Shown here one piece after another: positions 22,701-33,884 of a stretch of 64,000 nt of DNA. The DNA comes from Eustoma russellianum (Eukaryota; Streptophyta; Magnoliopsida; Gentianales; Gentianaceae): positions 17,463,697 to 17,527,696 of the forward strand of contig AP025066.1 in the NCBI GenBank assembly GCA_036186865.1, read 5' to 3'. The notes under the pieces were generated by a model that worked only from the letters and a program-made list of their open reading frames with translations, had not been told where the DNA came from and did no database searches. Numbering within the stretch: position 1 is the stretch's first letter; each line of letters begins with the position of its first letter. The translations under genes were made by a program, and so were the position numbers.

Positions 22701-23380
22701 TTACGACATGTTACTTTATGGGACCAAAATGATGTTTTGACATGACACGACATCATGCATTGCATCTTGCATAACTCACTATCATGAGGACATGTTGCAT
22801 GTTACAGTTAGTGGTTATAAGTTATTATTGGTATAGTATTACCTAAAAACATGCTTAAGCCGAACGTCAAGCAAGCTCAGGATTTAAGATTAGGTATGAA
22901 TTATGATTCTTGAGGTTTTTGGGGTAATACATTCATGTTATGATTCTTTACGTATTTCATGGTAGTTTATTGTATTCTTGCTGGGTGATTTTTGTCACTC
23001 ACACTTTATTTTTCCCCAAAGCCAGATAATGCCAAGATAGAATGGATTGAGGACGAGCCGAGAGTACCTTATCCATAGGCGAGGAGTATGAAGGGAGCTA
23101 AGCTTAAGGACTTTTGTGCTGCCAAGATGTTTTGTATTATGACTATGTTTGAACTCTCTGGATTTCAGTTATGTTATTTTGGGGGACTACTACTTTTGGG
23201 AACTTAGTAAATTAGTGATGCATGTTTAAATTGAAAAGTTTTAATTCTGCCTAAATTTTACTACCATGTTGAATGTTAGCATGGGAGTCCGCAACTTATG
23301 GATGTTCGCATGTTATGCATGACGCCTTGTACTCTCCTTAGTGAAGTACGGCGGGTGCACCGGGTGCGGGGCGCGTCAGG

Positions 23381-23392
23381 TGGTATCACAGC
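23381..23392 (+). other. primer binding site, initiator tRNA-Met type
   Basis: TGGTATCACAGC two bases after the LTR end; one mismatch from the usual TGGTATCAGAGC complementary to the 3' end of initiator tRNA-Met. Confidence 0.8.
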
Positions 23393-23680
23393 CCATGCTC
23401 TAGATTTCGGGCAGAACATAGGATTAAGTTATGATTTTAGCAATCTAAGTTTGATCTTAGATCTAAGTCATGATCTTAGATGAGTGATGGCCTTAGACTA
23501 GGACCACGTAAACCGGGTTTAGGATGTAACTTAATAAAGTATCCTGAACTAGGAAAGTTAGGTCTATGGCGAAAGACGTGCCCTTTCCTTCCATATTTTA
23601 AAATTTTCGAATTATGGTCCTTGGTCAAATAAATTGATTTTATTCCGATATCCTAAATAGACATTAAACCATAAGTGCAG

Positions 23681-24481
23681 ATGGTGAGACCACGTGGCAG
23701 ACCTCCGAGAGCACGACCAGCTGCTCAGGAGCCCATTCCTCCACCACCAGCACAGGTCCCGCCGCCACCTCAGCCGGACTAGGATCCCCCAGCACAGAAT
23801 AATTCACCACCGGCTCCACAGGCACCTGTTTCTCCGGTCATCCCGGATATGAATGCTTTCCAGGCCTTTTGTCAAGTCGTTACGCAAATAGGGCAAGGCC
23901 TAATTCATCAGAATGCTCCACCTCAGCCAAATCAGCCAGTAAGGGATGCCCAGTACTATTTTGAGAAGCTCAAGAGGGCTAATGTACCACTGTTTGAGGG
24001 AAAACCAGACCCAGATACTGCGGAGAAGTGGTTAGATTAAGTTGAAAATTGTTTTGAGTTAATTCAGGCCCCGGAGGAGATGAAGGCACAGACTATCAGA
24101 CCTTTCTTGATCAGTGAAGCTAATCAATGGTGGAAGACGAATCTGCAACCTTTGCCTAGACCTATTACTTGGGAAAGATTTCTGCAAGAATTTCATAAGT
24201 TCTATATCTCTCCGTCAGTCAAATTGCAAAAGAGACATGAGTTTGAATCTCTGAGGCAAGAGTCGGGTATGACAGTAGCTGAGTATGCAAATAAGTTCAT
24301 CGCACTTGGGAGGTTTCAGCCTGTTACTATGAACGATGAAGAAACGAAAATGCTGAAGTTTGAAAGAGGTCTAGACTTCCGGATCAAGATTCGGCTAGCT
24401 AATGCATATTCTAGCACTTTTGAGGAATTACTGGAGGACTGCTACAGAGCAGAACACGATATTAAACTAACGGAAGGATAA
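23681..24481 (+). pseudogene. Ty3/gypsy gag, three stop codons
   Basis: Starts MVRPRGRPPRARP, proline-rich, then the gag core: YYFEKLKRANVPLFEGKPDP, NQWWKTNLQPLPRPITWERF, FHKFYISPSVKLQKRHEFES, VAEYANKFIALGRF and FEELLEDCYRAEHDI. All pieces lie in one frame, interrupted by TAG at 23780, TAA at 24038 and TAA at 24479. Gag proteins package element RNA. The CCHC knuckle expected after the core is absent. Confidence 0.85.
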
Positions 24482-24826
24482 AATAAAGGGCTTAAGGAGC
24501 ATACTAAGGAACGAAACAGGAGGTGGCGGCCGCGTCCACAGAGGGGTAATAAAGAAATAACCAAGAACGCTAACCTGGATGAAAGAGTGCCTGATTCAGC
24601 AGTGCCTGAAACCTCAAACTGTAATAGGTATGCCTAACTGCCATTTAACTAAGAAGCACCTACATTGTTCATTATCTAAGTACAAATGAGCGTACTAAAG
24701 GTCGAAATAGAGCAAGTGATAAAGAACATATTCCTACATAGCCATTAATACACGGACAAAGAAGATAACTAGGGTAGCACAATTGAAGCTATCACGGAAT
24801 GGCCCAGGCCAACAAATGTTACTGAA
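24482..24826 (+). other. deletion zone: protease and RT core missing
   Basis: Only about 345 bp separate the gag core from the RT thumb, where roughly 1.5-2 kb is normal. The stretch is full of stops; no DSG protease motif or YVDD-type RT motif is present. EAITEWPRPTNVTEV can be read just before 24827. Confidence 0.75.
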
Positions 24827-26908
24827 GTGAGAAGTTTTCTCGGACTAGCCGGGTATTACAGAAAGTTTGTGGAAGGATTCTCGAGGATAGCTGTCCCCCT
24901 CACCAAATTGACCCAAAAGAAGACCAAATTTGAGTGGAGTGCCGACTGTGAGAAGAGTTTCTCGGAGCTGAAAGCAAAGTTGACATCCGCTCCTATCCTA
25001 GCTCAGCCCACTCCTGGTGAGAAGTACGTAGTGTACAACGATGCTTCGAAGAATGGTCTCGGATACGTCCTTATGCATAATGACAAGGTGATAGCTTATG
25101 CATCCCGACAGTTGAAACCATTTGAGCAAAATTACCCCATCCATGATCTTGAACTTGCCGCAGTGGTATTCGCATTGAAGATATGGAGGCACTATTTATA
25201 CGGCAAGAAGTGCGAGATCTATATAGACCACAAGAGTCTAAAGTACCTCTTTACCCAGAAAGAGCTCAATATGCGGCAGCGTAGATGGTTGAAATTGATT
25301 AAGGATTATGATCTCTCCATTCAGTATCATCTGGGAAAAGCTAACAAAGTCGCTGATGCCTTAAGCCGAAAAGCAAGCCATCCACGGCAACCACCCCTTC
25401 AACGAGACATGGAAGAATTTGGCCTAGAAGAAGTTGACTCAATCGATGAAGTTCTCGCCAAGTTAGTTCTTGTCTCTACATTGATTGATAAGATCAAAGA
25501 AACTCAAGGGATTGATGAAAACTTAAGAAAAGTCAAGGAAAGTATGAAAGATAAGCTACGAGATGACCTTGAGGTTCGCAGCGATGGCAGTTTATGGTAT
25601 CGTGGACGGTTATGTGTCCCCGAAAGCAAAGAAATTAAGGATGAAGTTTTGATGGAAGCTCATAATTCTCGATTATCTATACATCCTGGAGCTAATAAGA
25701 TGTATCAAGATCTCAAGCAAAAGTTTTGGTGGCCCGGTATGAAGAAACAAATAGCAGAATTTGTTGAGCGATGTTTGATCTGCCAAAGAGTGAAAGCCGA
25801 ACACCAAAGACTCGCTGGATTATTACAACCCTTGGAAGTGCCGGAATGGAAGTGGGACCATATCACCATGGATTTCGTGACTGACCTACCCAAGACTAAG
25901 TATGTGAATGATGCTATATGGGTCATTGTGGATCGTTTGACTAAGTCTGCTCACTTTTTGGTTATGACGATTAAAGCATCTATGGAGAAGTTAGCCTCTA
26001 TGTATATTGATCAGATCGTTTGTTTACATGGAGTGCCCATCAGTATTGTATGCGACCGTGACCCCCGATTTACTTCGAGATTTTGGACAGCCTTTCAAAA
26101 GGCAATGGGCACAGAGATAAGAATGAGTTCCGCATTTCATCCTCAAACAGATGGACAATCAGAAAGAACAATCCAAACCCTTGAGGATATGCTACGCGCT
26201 TGCATTCTTGATTTCGGAGGAAGCTGGGATAAAATCCTTAAGCTCGTTGAGTTTTCTTACAATAATAGCTTCCACAGATCCATCGGAATGGCACCTTATG
26301 AGGCATTGTATGGACGAAAATGTCGGTCCCTACTCTATTGGGACGAAATTGGAGATAAAATCTATGCAGGACCCGACATTGTTGAGCAAACACGAGAAAA
26401 GGTAAAGTTAGTCCAGCAAAGACTAAGAGCAACACAAGATAGAACGAAGATATGGGCAGATGAACGAAGGAGACCTTTAGAATTCCAAGAAGGAGAGAAA
26501 GTTTTTCTAAAAGTTTCTCCGACCAAAGGAGTCAAGAGATTTGGCATCAAAGGAAAGCTAAGCCCAAGATTCGTCGGACCTTATGAGATACTCGAGAGAA
26601 TAGGTGAAGTTGCGTACCGCTTGGCGTTGCCACCATCTCTTTCTCAGCTGCACGATGTATTCCATGTTTCTCAACTCCGTCGATATGTATATGACCCAAG
26701 CCACATCCTTGAAGATCAACAGTTGAAGGTTGAAAAAGATGTAACTTATGAGGAGGAACCCTTAAGGATAGTTGGTCGGAAAGAGAAGGCATTAAGGAAG
26801 AGATCCATACCCATGGTGAAGGTACAATGGAAGCATCATTCGGAAGAAGAAGCAACATGGGAAACGGAGGAAGATATGAGGAGTAGATACCCCCACCTTT
26901 TTGACTAG
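24827..26908 (+). CDS. Ty3/gypsy pol remnant: RT thumb, RNase H, integrase, chromodomain
   Basis: 693 open codons in the gag frame. Residues 1-60 are the RT thumb/connection (FLGLAGYYRKFVEGF). RNase H spans about 65-185: D72 in VVYNDAS, E109 in HDLELAAVVF, D134 in YIDHKSLKY, D177 in VADALSRK. The integrase has an HHCC zinc site near 279-318 (ending CLICQ) and the catalytic Asp in TMDFVTDLP near 349, Asp in CDRDPRFTS near 410 and Glu in TDGQSERTI near 445. GPY/F (LSPRFVGPYEILERIG) near 580-600 is followed by a chromodomain at 640-693 (EEEATWETEEDM). Integrase looks intact. The true polyprotein started far upstream; this ATG is simply the first in the open stretch. Confidence 0.92.
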   Translation: MRSFLGLAGYYRKFVEGFSRIAVPLTKLTQKKTKFEWSADCEKSFSELKAKLTSAPILAQPTPGEKYVVYNDASKNGLGYVLMHNDKVIAYASRQLKPFEQNYPIHDLELAAVVFALKIWRHYLYGKKCEIYIDHKSLKYLFTQKELNMRQRRWLKLIKDYDLSIQYHLGKANKVADALSRKASHPRQPPLQRDMEEFGLEEVDSIDEVLAKLVLVSTLIDKIKETQGIDENLRKVKESMKDKLRDDLEVRSDGSLWYRGRLCVPESKEIKDEVLMEAHNSRLSIHPGANKMYQDLKQKFWWPGMKKQIAEFVERCLICQRVKAEHQRLAGLLQPLEVPEWKWDHITMDFVTDLPKTKYVNDAIWVIVDRLTKSAHFLVMTIKASMEKLASMYIDQIVCLHGVPISIVCDRDPRFTSRFWTAFQKAMGTEIRMSSAFHPQTDGQSERTIQTLEDMLRACILDFGGSWDKILKLVEFSYNNSFHRSIGMAPYEALYGRKCRSLLYWDEIGDKIYAGPDIVEQTREKVKLVQQRLRATQDRTKIWADERRRPLEFQEGEKVFLKVSPTKGVKRFGIKGKLSPRFVGPYEILERIGEVAYRLALPPSLSQLHDVFHVSQLRRYVYDPSHILEDQQLKVEKDVTYEEEPLRIVGRKEKALRKRSIPMVKVQWKHHSEEEATWETEEDMRSRYPHLFD

Positions 26909-26936
26909 TTTCGAAGTTTCGAGGACGAAACTTATG

Positions 26937-26953
26937 ATAAGGGGGGGGGAGGA
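26937..26953 (+). other. polypurine tract of the Ty3/gypsy element
   Basis: gataa followed by a run of nine G and gagga directly before the LTR start TGTTGTACC. Primes plus-strand DNA synthesis. Confidence 0.88.
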
Positions 26954-27225
26954 TGTTGTACCCCAACGATCATGCACGTGAAAACTATGAATAGGAGACG
27001 GAATGAAAGCGACAATTTCTTTTAGCGCGTGTTACTTAAGTCAACTTAACCCTCTTTACTTAATTATTATTGAGGCGATACCAAGCCAATTTAAATAAGG
27101 AAACTTCAAGAAAGTAATACATGGAATATAGAGTTATATAAACCATACATACCACTATATATGTATGTGCGTGCATATGACACGTGCGTATGAAATGTAT
27201 AAATACCTACATGCGTATACATAGG

Positions 27226-27235
27226 NNNNNNNNNN
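27226..27235. other. assembly gap (10 N)
   Basis: Falls at a TA-rich stretch that the other LTR spells out at 19871-19890, so only a short simple-sequence piece seems to be missing. Confidence 0.95.
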
Positions 27236-28489
27236 GTACATATAGGTGCGTGTATATATATATACATACATATGCTAATCTTGGAATACAATACGGTACA
27301 TGAATTAAAATTACAAGAAATATCAACTTGCCCAAAGGCCCCAAAATTTCGGCCTAGACATGGATAGGTTCTAGAATCCTCTAGCCAATTTTATTAGTTA
27401 AAATAATTACTTAAAGTCTACTACACCATTAAGACAAGAAGTTATCATGCAAAGAATAAATAGAAAACAAGATAGACATGCATTTAAGGAACAAGTAAGA
27501 CAACTCATTAAAGAAGGAGGTAGTATGGTTGAGGTCATAAAGACCCCAACCCAAAACCGCCCCTTATGTCTAGACATGGAGGATTTTTAAATCCTACCAT
27601 GGTCAATTTTTCCTTAAACTAAGGTTAAGATAACCCTGATTTGATAAAGTAACTTGGGTTAGCACCAAAGTAACCATAGTTGGAATAAAGTAACCAAGGT
27701 TATACTAACCTAACCTTGATTAGAACTCATGAAAGCCCTAAACCTCACAATTATCCCTCCAAAACCGTCCCCCTTCCCAAGTCCCCTAACATGTTTTAAA
27801 TTAAACCCTTCTAGAAACATCTACCTTCTCATCATGCAAGAGCATAACACTTAGACAATCTCCATCTCCTTCACCAATATTCGGCCCCTTCATCTTGAAG
27901 GATAGGAATTCAACTTCACTTTCAAGACTCAAGAAACATCTAGGTGAAAGCCATCAACTTTCTTAGGTGGAGACATATTGTGGTACTTGAATCTCCACTC
28001 AAGCTCATTTTGGGTGAAGAAAGAGATGGATTTCAACTCAACTCACTCCATAACCAAGCAAAGACAAGAGCTTTAGCTTGAAGAGGCAAGTATACAATGA
28101 TCTCTCATGATTTATTTAAAGAGTTAGTGACTTGAATGCTTAGAAGTTCTTGAGATATGATCTTTAGTTGAATATCTTAAGTTTGAGTCTATATCTTAAT
28201 GATCCCCTAAGAACAATGCCTTGCATGTGATTTATTCCTTCAAAGATGGAGTCTTTTCCTATATGCATTAGGGAATGAGGCTGATCTAGAGTGAAATAAG
28301 GTTCACCTAAGTAGGTCTAGACAAGATTAACTTGTGAATGTAACACGAAAGGTCCTAAGAAAAGTATACATGTAAAAGATAGGAGCTTTATGAGATTGTT
28401 TGTAAGTTTAGACTAAGATGACTCTTGAACGTGAATGCATGCTTGAATATGTGTTGTAAAATGTGGATAAGGCACCACACAAGTTTCGG

Positions 28490-29305
28490 CCTAAAGGATG
28501 GAATAGAAGGTGAACATGGACTTTTGACTTGTGTAGATAACAAACTAGCAAACTACTGGAATAGGGCAGAATGGAATGACATTCTAAGCGGTTTAAGAAC
28601 TGACCTTACGGACCTTCAACGAAGCTAATTTTTGGTACAAAGTTATCCTTATGAGTGTAGCACAGGTGAGAGTTGGAATTTCGTTAAAATAAGCTAAGGA
28701 TTATTTTTGAGAAATTATAAGGTAAAACTGCTCTAGTAGAAAATTCTGGAGCTGGACAGAATTGATCACTGGAGTCAACGAATTAAAAGAGGACCTTGTG
28801 GACCTTCAATAAATCTGGTTTTTGGTACAGAGCTAGTCCCATGAGTATAGCAGAGATGAGAGTTGGAATTTCGGTAAAATAAGCTATGGTTAATTTTTAA
28901 TAAAATAATTGGTGAGACTGCTCAAGCTGTAAATTCTGGAACATGACCGAATGGTGTAACGTTTTGAATGGATTAAAAGGAGACCTTGTAGATGACCAAT
29001 AAAGCTGAGTTTTGGCATGGTAATAATACTATGAGTGAAGTGAACACATCAGCTGGAATTTTGGTAAAATAAGTTCTGGATTATTTTTAATTAATTAATT
29101 AGTCAAACTGCTCAACTGAAATCACTGGAACCAACCTGAAGTTTAGTAACGACTTTCTGGACTCAGAAAGGGGACTTAGAGATATGAAAATAGGCTAAAT
29201 TTCAGTGGGATACTAGTTCCACATGTTTATGATTTGTGCGAGTTGGAATTTCTGAAAAAGGAATCACGGATTTGCCGCAATTGAATTTTTGGTAAAATAG
29301 GCCAG
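28490..29305 (+). repeat. 190-bp-period repeats (3' LTR copy)
   Basis: The ggaatt landmark lies at 28675, 28865, 29055 and 29245, as in the 5' LTR. Confidence 0.85.
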
Positions 29306-29749
29306 TTCAGCTTCAGCACCTAACCCATTTCGGAAATTAATTAAATGAACCCCTTTATGGTTGTTGAAATAATCTGAATTTTTTACGACATGTATCTATG
29401 ATTCCACCAAACGTATTTGTAACAAAACATTATGGAAATGGACCGATTTGGTTAGCTTAACCGCCCCATGAATATGAAGTAAAAGTCTGGAAATATTCGG
29501 TTCCGAAACTATGCATGTTGACATGTTATAAGGAATGCATACGATTATTCATGTCATGACTTGCATTGCATATCACTACATGTATCACGCATGATCATGA
29601 AACTGATTTTTATGGATTTTACTTATGCAAGCAAGCCTTATAAGCGACTATGTTTTCGTTATGCATGAAAAGTTTTTATGGTCCCATGTTTTTAAAAAAA
29701 AAGCTTCATGATTCCTTTGTCGGCCAAGCATGCGACTAACCCGACTCCA

Positions 29750-30000
29750 GACCCGGGGTTAATTGGTCTGATGACATGATATGTTCTGGACCCGTTCAGA
29801 TCCGGGGTTAATTGATCTGATATCTATTCTGGACCTGTTCAGATCCGGGGTTAATTGATCTGATATCTGTTCTGGACCCGTTCAGATCCGGGGTTAATTG
29901 ATCTGATATCTGTTCTGGACCCGTTCAGACCCGGGTTAATTGGTCTGATGATATGTTCTGGACCCGCTCAGATTCGGGGTTAATTGATCTGACACTTTGT
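29750..30000 (+). repeat. six 43-bp tandem repeats (3' LTR copy)
   Basis: Same unit as at 22398-22700, one unit fewer. Confidence 0.88.
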
Positions 30001-30697
30001 TTTTACGACATATTACTTTATGGGACCAAAATGATGTTTTGACATGACACGACATCATGCATTGCATCTTGCATAACTCACGATCATGAGGACATGTTGC
30101 ATGTTACAGTTAGTGGTTATAAGTTATTATTGGTATAGTATTACCTAAAAACATGCTTAAGCCGAACGTCAAGCAAGCTCAGGATTTAAGATCATGTATG
30201 AATTATGATTCTTGAGGTTTTTGGGGTAATACATTCATGTTATGATTCTTTACGTATTTCATGGTAGTTTATTGTATTCTTGCTGGGTGATTTTTATCAC
30301 TCACACTTTATTTTTCCCCAGAGCCAGATAATGCCAAGATAGAATGGATCGAGGACGAGTCGAGAGTACCTTATCCATAGGCGAGGAGTATGAAGGGAGC
30401 TAAGATTAAGGACTTTTGTGCTGCCAAGATGTTTTGTATTATGACTATGTTTGAACTCTCTGGATTTCAGTTATGTTATTTTGGGGGACTACTACTTTTG
30501 GGAACTTAGTAAATTAGTGATGCATGTTTAAATTGAAAAGTTTTAATTCTGCCTAAATTTTACTACCACGTTGAATGTTAGCATGGGAGTCCGCGACTTA
30601 TGGATGTTTGCATGTTATGCATGATGCTTTGTACTCTCCTTAGTGAAGTACGGCGGGTGCACCGTATCCGGACGAGGCCCGGGTGCGGAGCGCTACA

Positions 30698-30702
30698 TAA
30701 GC
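30698..30702. repeat. target site duplication TAAGC, right
   Basis: Matches 19590-19594. Confidence 0.93.
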
Positions 30703-31015
30703 GGAGATCCGCATATGCCTGTCGCAGTGTAAACTGACCTGTATTAGAAATAATCCACAGCAATGCATCAGTCTTGGTAGTGTAGTCTAAATAGACCAAA
30801 TTAATTGAACAAATCCTGTTCTAACCTGGAGAGTCATAAATACAAGGAGTGAAGTCGTGACGAGAGCCATAACGATGTCGCATGTATATTTCCCAAGTGG
30901 AGGACTTAGTGTGAAAATTCCATCATATCTTGAAGTCATAGGCAAGCTGAATCATGTGAAGGCTACAAATGTCCAAACCTCCCTCATTAATACCGTGTAT
31001 CACAAATATGTACCT
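30698..31015 (-). pseudogene. LINE C zf-RVT fragment, part 1
   Basis: The minus strand reads EGGLDICSLHMIQLAYDF, then TDALLWIISNTGQFTLRQAYADLRL, the entry to zf-RVT; compare FTLRQAYMDIRLSRP in LINE D. Two stops interrupt it. The gypsy element is inserted directly after ADLRL, and the reading resumes at 19594. Confidence 0.8.
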
Positions 31016-31475
31016 CAACATAATTATATTTTTAAACACTATACCTATATTTACTTATGACATGTAATTAGTGTATTAAAACCATAAAATCCATTTTTAG
31101 CGTGGTGTATATATATACACCAACATCATGAAATTTCATACGTTATACATATATATATAACCATAACATGTCATAAAGCCATTTTTAACATAAATTTGCC
31201 TCTTTTGGCCGTGTATATATGTATACTCTTTTGAAATTATATTTAATACCATACATTTACATGGGATCATAATACACAATAAAGTTATTTTTTTCATACA
31301 AAAGGCCTTATGCCCATTTATGTAATATATATACATAACAAATATATAACCTAGTTACATTCCATATGTTAATATATATTGTACTTATATATATATCTGT
31401 ATACATCCTATCTACAAAGTCAATTTCTTGTCATTAAAAGGTCGAAGGCCGTGTGTGTGGGGACTATATATATAT
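31016..31475. other. gene-free AT-rich piece, probably gypsy LTR remnant
   Basis: No ORF of interest. It carries the motif GGCCGTGT followed by TA/TG-rich DNA at 31207 and 31447, also seen at 48480, 48737 and in the LTR at 10524. This is why I regard it as part of the same broken LTR. Confidence 0.4.
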
Positions 31476-31519
31476 ATATAGATATAGAAAAAGTTTTTTG
31501 ACTGGCGTCATCCCCTCTG

Positions 31520-32832
31520 ATGCCCGACTTCGATCATGGCGGCGGCCGTTCTTTCGCCGCCGTTGTTGACACGACGCCCCCTCAGATCTCCATCTCGCCT
31601 AAGACTCCATCTAAGCATAAAGGCATTCCAATAATTACCTTCACGGATGAGGAAGTCGACAATTTGGACGCCCTTTTCTGGTTATCGCTTGTTAGCACAT
31701 TTTGGAATGGCCGGCCATCCTTTAAGGCAATTCAACAGGTTTTTGAACGCATTGGCTTTCGATCGGATATTCGGATTGCATTGTTGGATTCTTCACACAT
31801 TCTTCTCAATTTCACTCATGAACCGGATTACCTCCGGTGTTTTTATCGACGGTCATGGCAAATAGCCGGTTGCCACATGAGGGTCACCAAATGGACCATT
31901 GATTTTGATCCGGCTGTTGATGCTCCCATTGTTCCAGTTTGGATAGCTTTTCCGGGTATCCCAATACACTTTCACCAAAAGGCGGCTTTATTTGAGATTG
32001 CCTGCCTGATCGGAACGCAAATCAAAATGGATATTGCAACAGCCAATGGCTTGCTTCCATCGGTCATGCGCATCTGTGTCGAGGTCGATGTTTTGCAGGA
32101 TCTTCCGAAGAAAATATATATTCAAGATCAACAGAAATTGATATTGCAGTAAGTAATTTATGAGGTTCTACCATCTTTTTGTGTTGATTGTCGACGTCTT
32201 GGCCATATGGTTGGTTCATGTGATGATCCACCACCTCCGCCTCCTGTTAAATCGCAACCAACAACTCGTTGGACTCCAAAGAAGGGGAAGCCAGCTTTAC
32301 CAAATGATTTAGTCACCTTACTTTAGCGTTCTCCCCTGGCCGATGTATCTGTGCCTCCAGTTGATCTTCCTTTGATTACTGACTCCTAGTCGATAGATCC
32401 TGCACTCCCCATTCCTTCTGTTCAAGATATTAGTTTGTTGTATTCGGACAAGGAAGATGTTTTGCTAACCCACAAAATAGTGGATGATCCTGATGATTAC
32501 CAATGTTCGAATTCTGAGGTGGGTCACTTGCCCGTCCCCAACCATAACTTTGATGCCCATGCCCATGCAGAGTTCATACAACAAATGCGAAGTTCTTCCG
32601 TTCTCATTGGTAAAAGATTAGCGTCAAAACCCAAGTCTCTGAGATTGATAGGCCATTATGTGAATTGTTGGATTCAAGAGTGATGGATTATGAAGGCTTC
32701 CACCCTATACCTTCACGACGCCGCCGACGCACTAGAAAGGAGCTACCTCCCCGGCCACCCTCAACAGTTGCTACATGTAGTACTACTCGTAGTGGTCAGT
32801 TTCATTTGATTTCTTCTCATATTTCCCAATGA
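31520..32832 (+). pseudogene. LINE D ORF1: DUF4283 and CCHC zinc knuckle
   Basis: Starts MPDFDHGGGRSFAAVVD. DUF4283 spans residues 40-200 (DNLDALFWLSLVSTFWNGRP..., CHMRVTKWTIDFDP, VPVWIAFPGIPIHF). A TAA at 32150-32152 interrupts; in the same frame the zinc knuckle follows at 32180-32221 (CVDCRRLGHMVGSC), with all four ligands present. A basic, proline-rich tail (PSRRRRRTRKELPPRPP) ends in a TGA at 32830-32832 that overlaps the ORF2 ATG. The tail is in another frame from the start, so at least one indel occurred between 32300 and 32700. Confidence 0.8.
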
Positions 32833-33590
32833 ATGCTATAACATGGAATGTTGGAGGTATTAGAACCTCATTATCACGTCTACTCCATTTGCTGCGTGAC
32901 TATTCTATTCATTTACTGGTAATTATTTAACCCAAGCAGCGACATATACGACTAGATTATTTTCGTCTCACAAGACACATGTGATGGAAACGTTTGGGTT
33001 TTTGGGCATACAATGGATGTTCAATTCAATAGTGTTATGCATGGTGCTCTGGCTTCACATTTTACATTCATGTGGCGTTCCACATAATTGTTTCACTGTA
33101 CGATAATTTATGGTCGCCATACAATTTTGGAGCGCAAGTCACTGTAGGAATCGTTGGTATCCTTCTCTCGGCAGGTTATCTATCCATGGGCTCTAGGTGG
33201 TGATTTTAGCACATTCTTGTGCCTGGAGAAACATAGGGGACGCACATCTCCAACGCTTCATTCTCTTGCTAATTACAATGTCTGTCTTCACAATTGTCAG
33301 CTGCATGAAATTACAATACTGGGATCTACATTCACATGGGCCCGTGGTAGTGGGCAGAATCGGGTGTTATGACATTTAGATCGCATGTTATGTAACACTA
33401 CTTTTATGGATATGTTTGCTGATATGGTTGTTCATCATCTTCCGCGTGCTTCCTCAGATCATTCTCCATTATTTTTGAAATACGGTTCACAGTGGACACA
33501 TCTCCAGTGCTGTTTCGGTTTCTTAATGCTTGGACTCAACATGAAGGCTTTTACTCATATGTCGAGTCCAATTGGAAGCAATATCCGACC
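32829..33590 (+). pseudogene. LINE D ORF2 endonuclease domain
   Basis: Opens MNAITWNVGGIRTSLSRLL, the conserved endonuclease start. LVEPK is reduced to LVII-stop-PK. GDFNT reads GDFST (Asn to Ser), and later SDHSP is kept (near 33456). Several stops and shifts; not functional. Confidence 0.8.
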
Positions 33591-33884
33591 ATAGGTAGGA
33601 TGCGTGGCTTGTATGCAAAACTTTGACTTTTAAAACATGCTCTTCGAAAGTGGAATAGAGATTTCTTTGTTAACATATTTAATAGCATTGCAGAGGCAGA
33701 AACGACTTACACTAGAATGGAAGCTGCTTATGACCAAGATCCTTCACCAGAAAATCGCACAGCTTTCTTTCTTGTGCAGGCACAGTTGCTTCATGCGCAT
33801 AATGAGCATGCCTATTTCTAGGCACAAAAATCTTGGATTCACTGGGCTAATGAGGGAGACTCCAACACTGCCTATTTTCATGCT

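Larger units (their letters stand above)
19595..23378 (+). repeat. 5' LTR of the Ty3/gypsy element
   Basis: From TGTTGTACCCC to GCGCGTCA. Contains four diverged 190-bp repeats (about 21200-21960) and seven 43-bp repeats (about 22398-22700). Compared with the 3' LTR it lacks about 18 bases near the end (after GGGTGCACC). Confidence 0.95.
19595..30697 (+). mobile_element. complete Ty3/gypsy chromovirus (Tekay/Del-like), coding-defective
   Basis: An 11.1-kb element: LTR 19595-23378, primer site, gag remnant, pol remnant with chromodomain, polypurine tract, LTR 26954-30697 and a perfect 5-bp duplication TAAGC. LTRs are 3.7-3.8 kb, long for the 3.6-kb interior. The two LTRs differ by scattered substitutions and a few indels. 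Gag and pol share one frame, as usual for this clade. Protease, the CCHC knuckle and the RT core are missing (between about 24600 and 24800), so it must have been copied with enzymes from a relative or lost these after insertion. It sits in the zf-RVT region of LINE C. Confidence 0.95.
26954..30697 (+). repeat. 3' LTR of the Ty3/gypsy element
   Basis: From TGTTGTACCCC to GCGCTACA, colinear with 19595-23378. Holds the 190-bp repeats with starts at 28675, 28865, 29055 and 29245 (again exactly 190) and six 43-bp units. Contains the 10-N gap. Confidence 0.95.

Noticed and set aside
26547..26966. 139-codon minus-strand ORF
   Set aside because: It lies opposite the gypsy integrase/chromodomain and has no similarity of its own; a shadow of the plus-strand coding frame.
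31520..32152. ORF considered as a host gene with DUF4283
   Set aside because: It is followed by endonuclease and RT in LINE order and matches ORF1 of LINE F; it is LINE ORF1.
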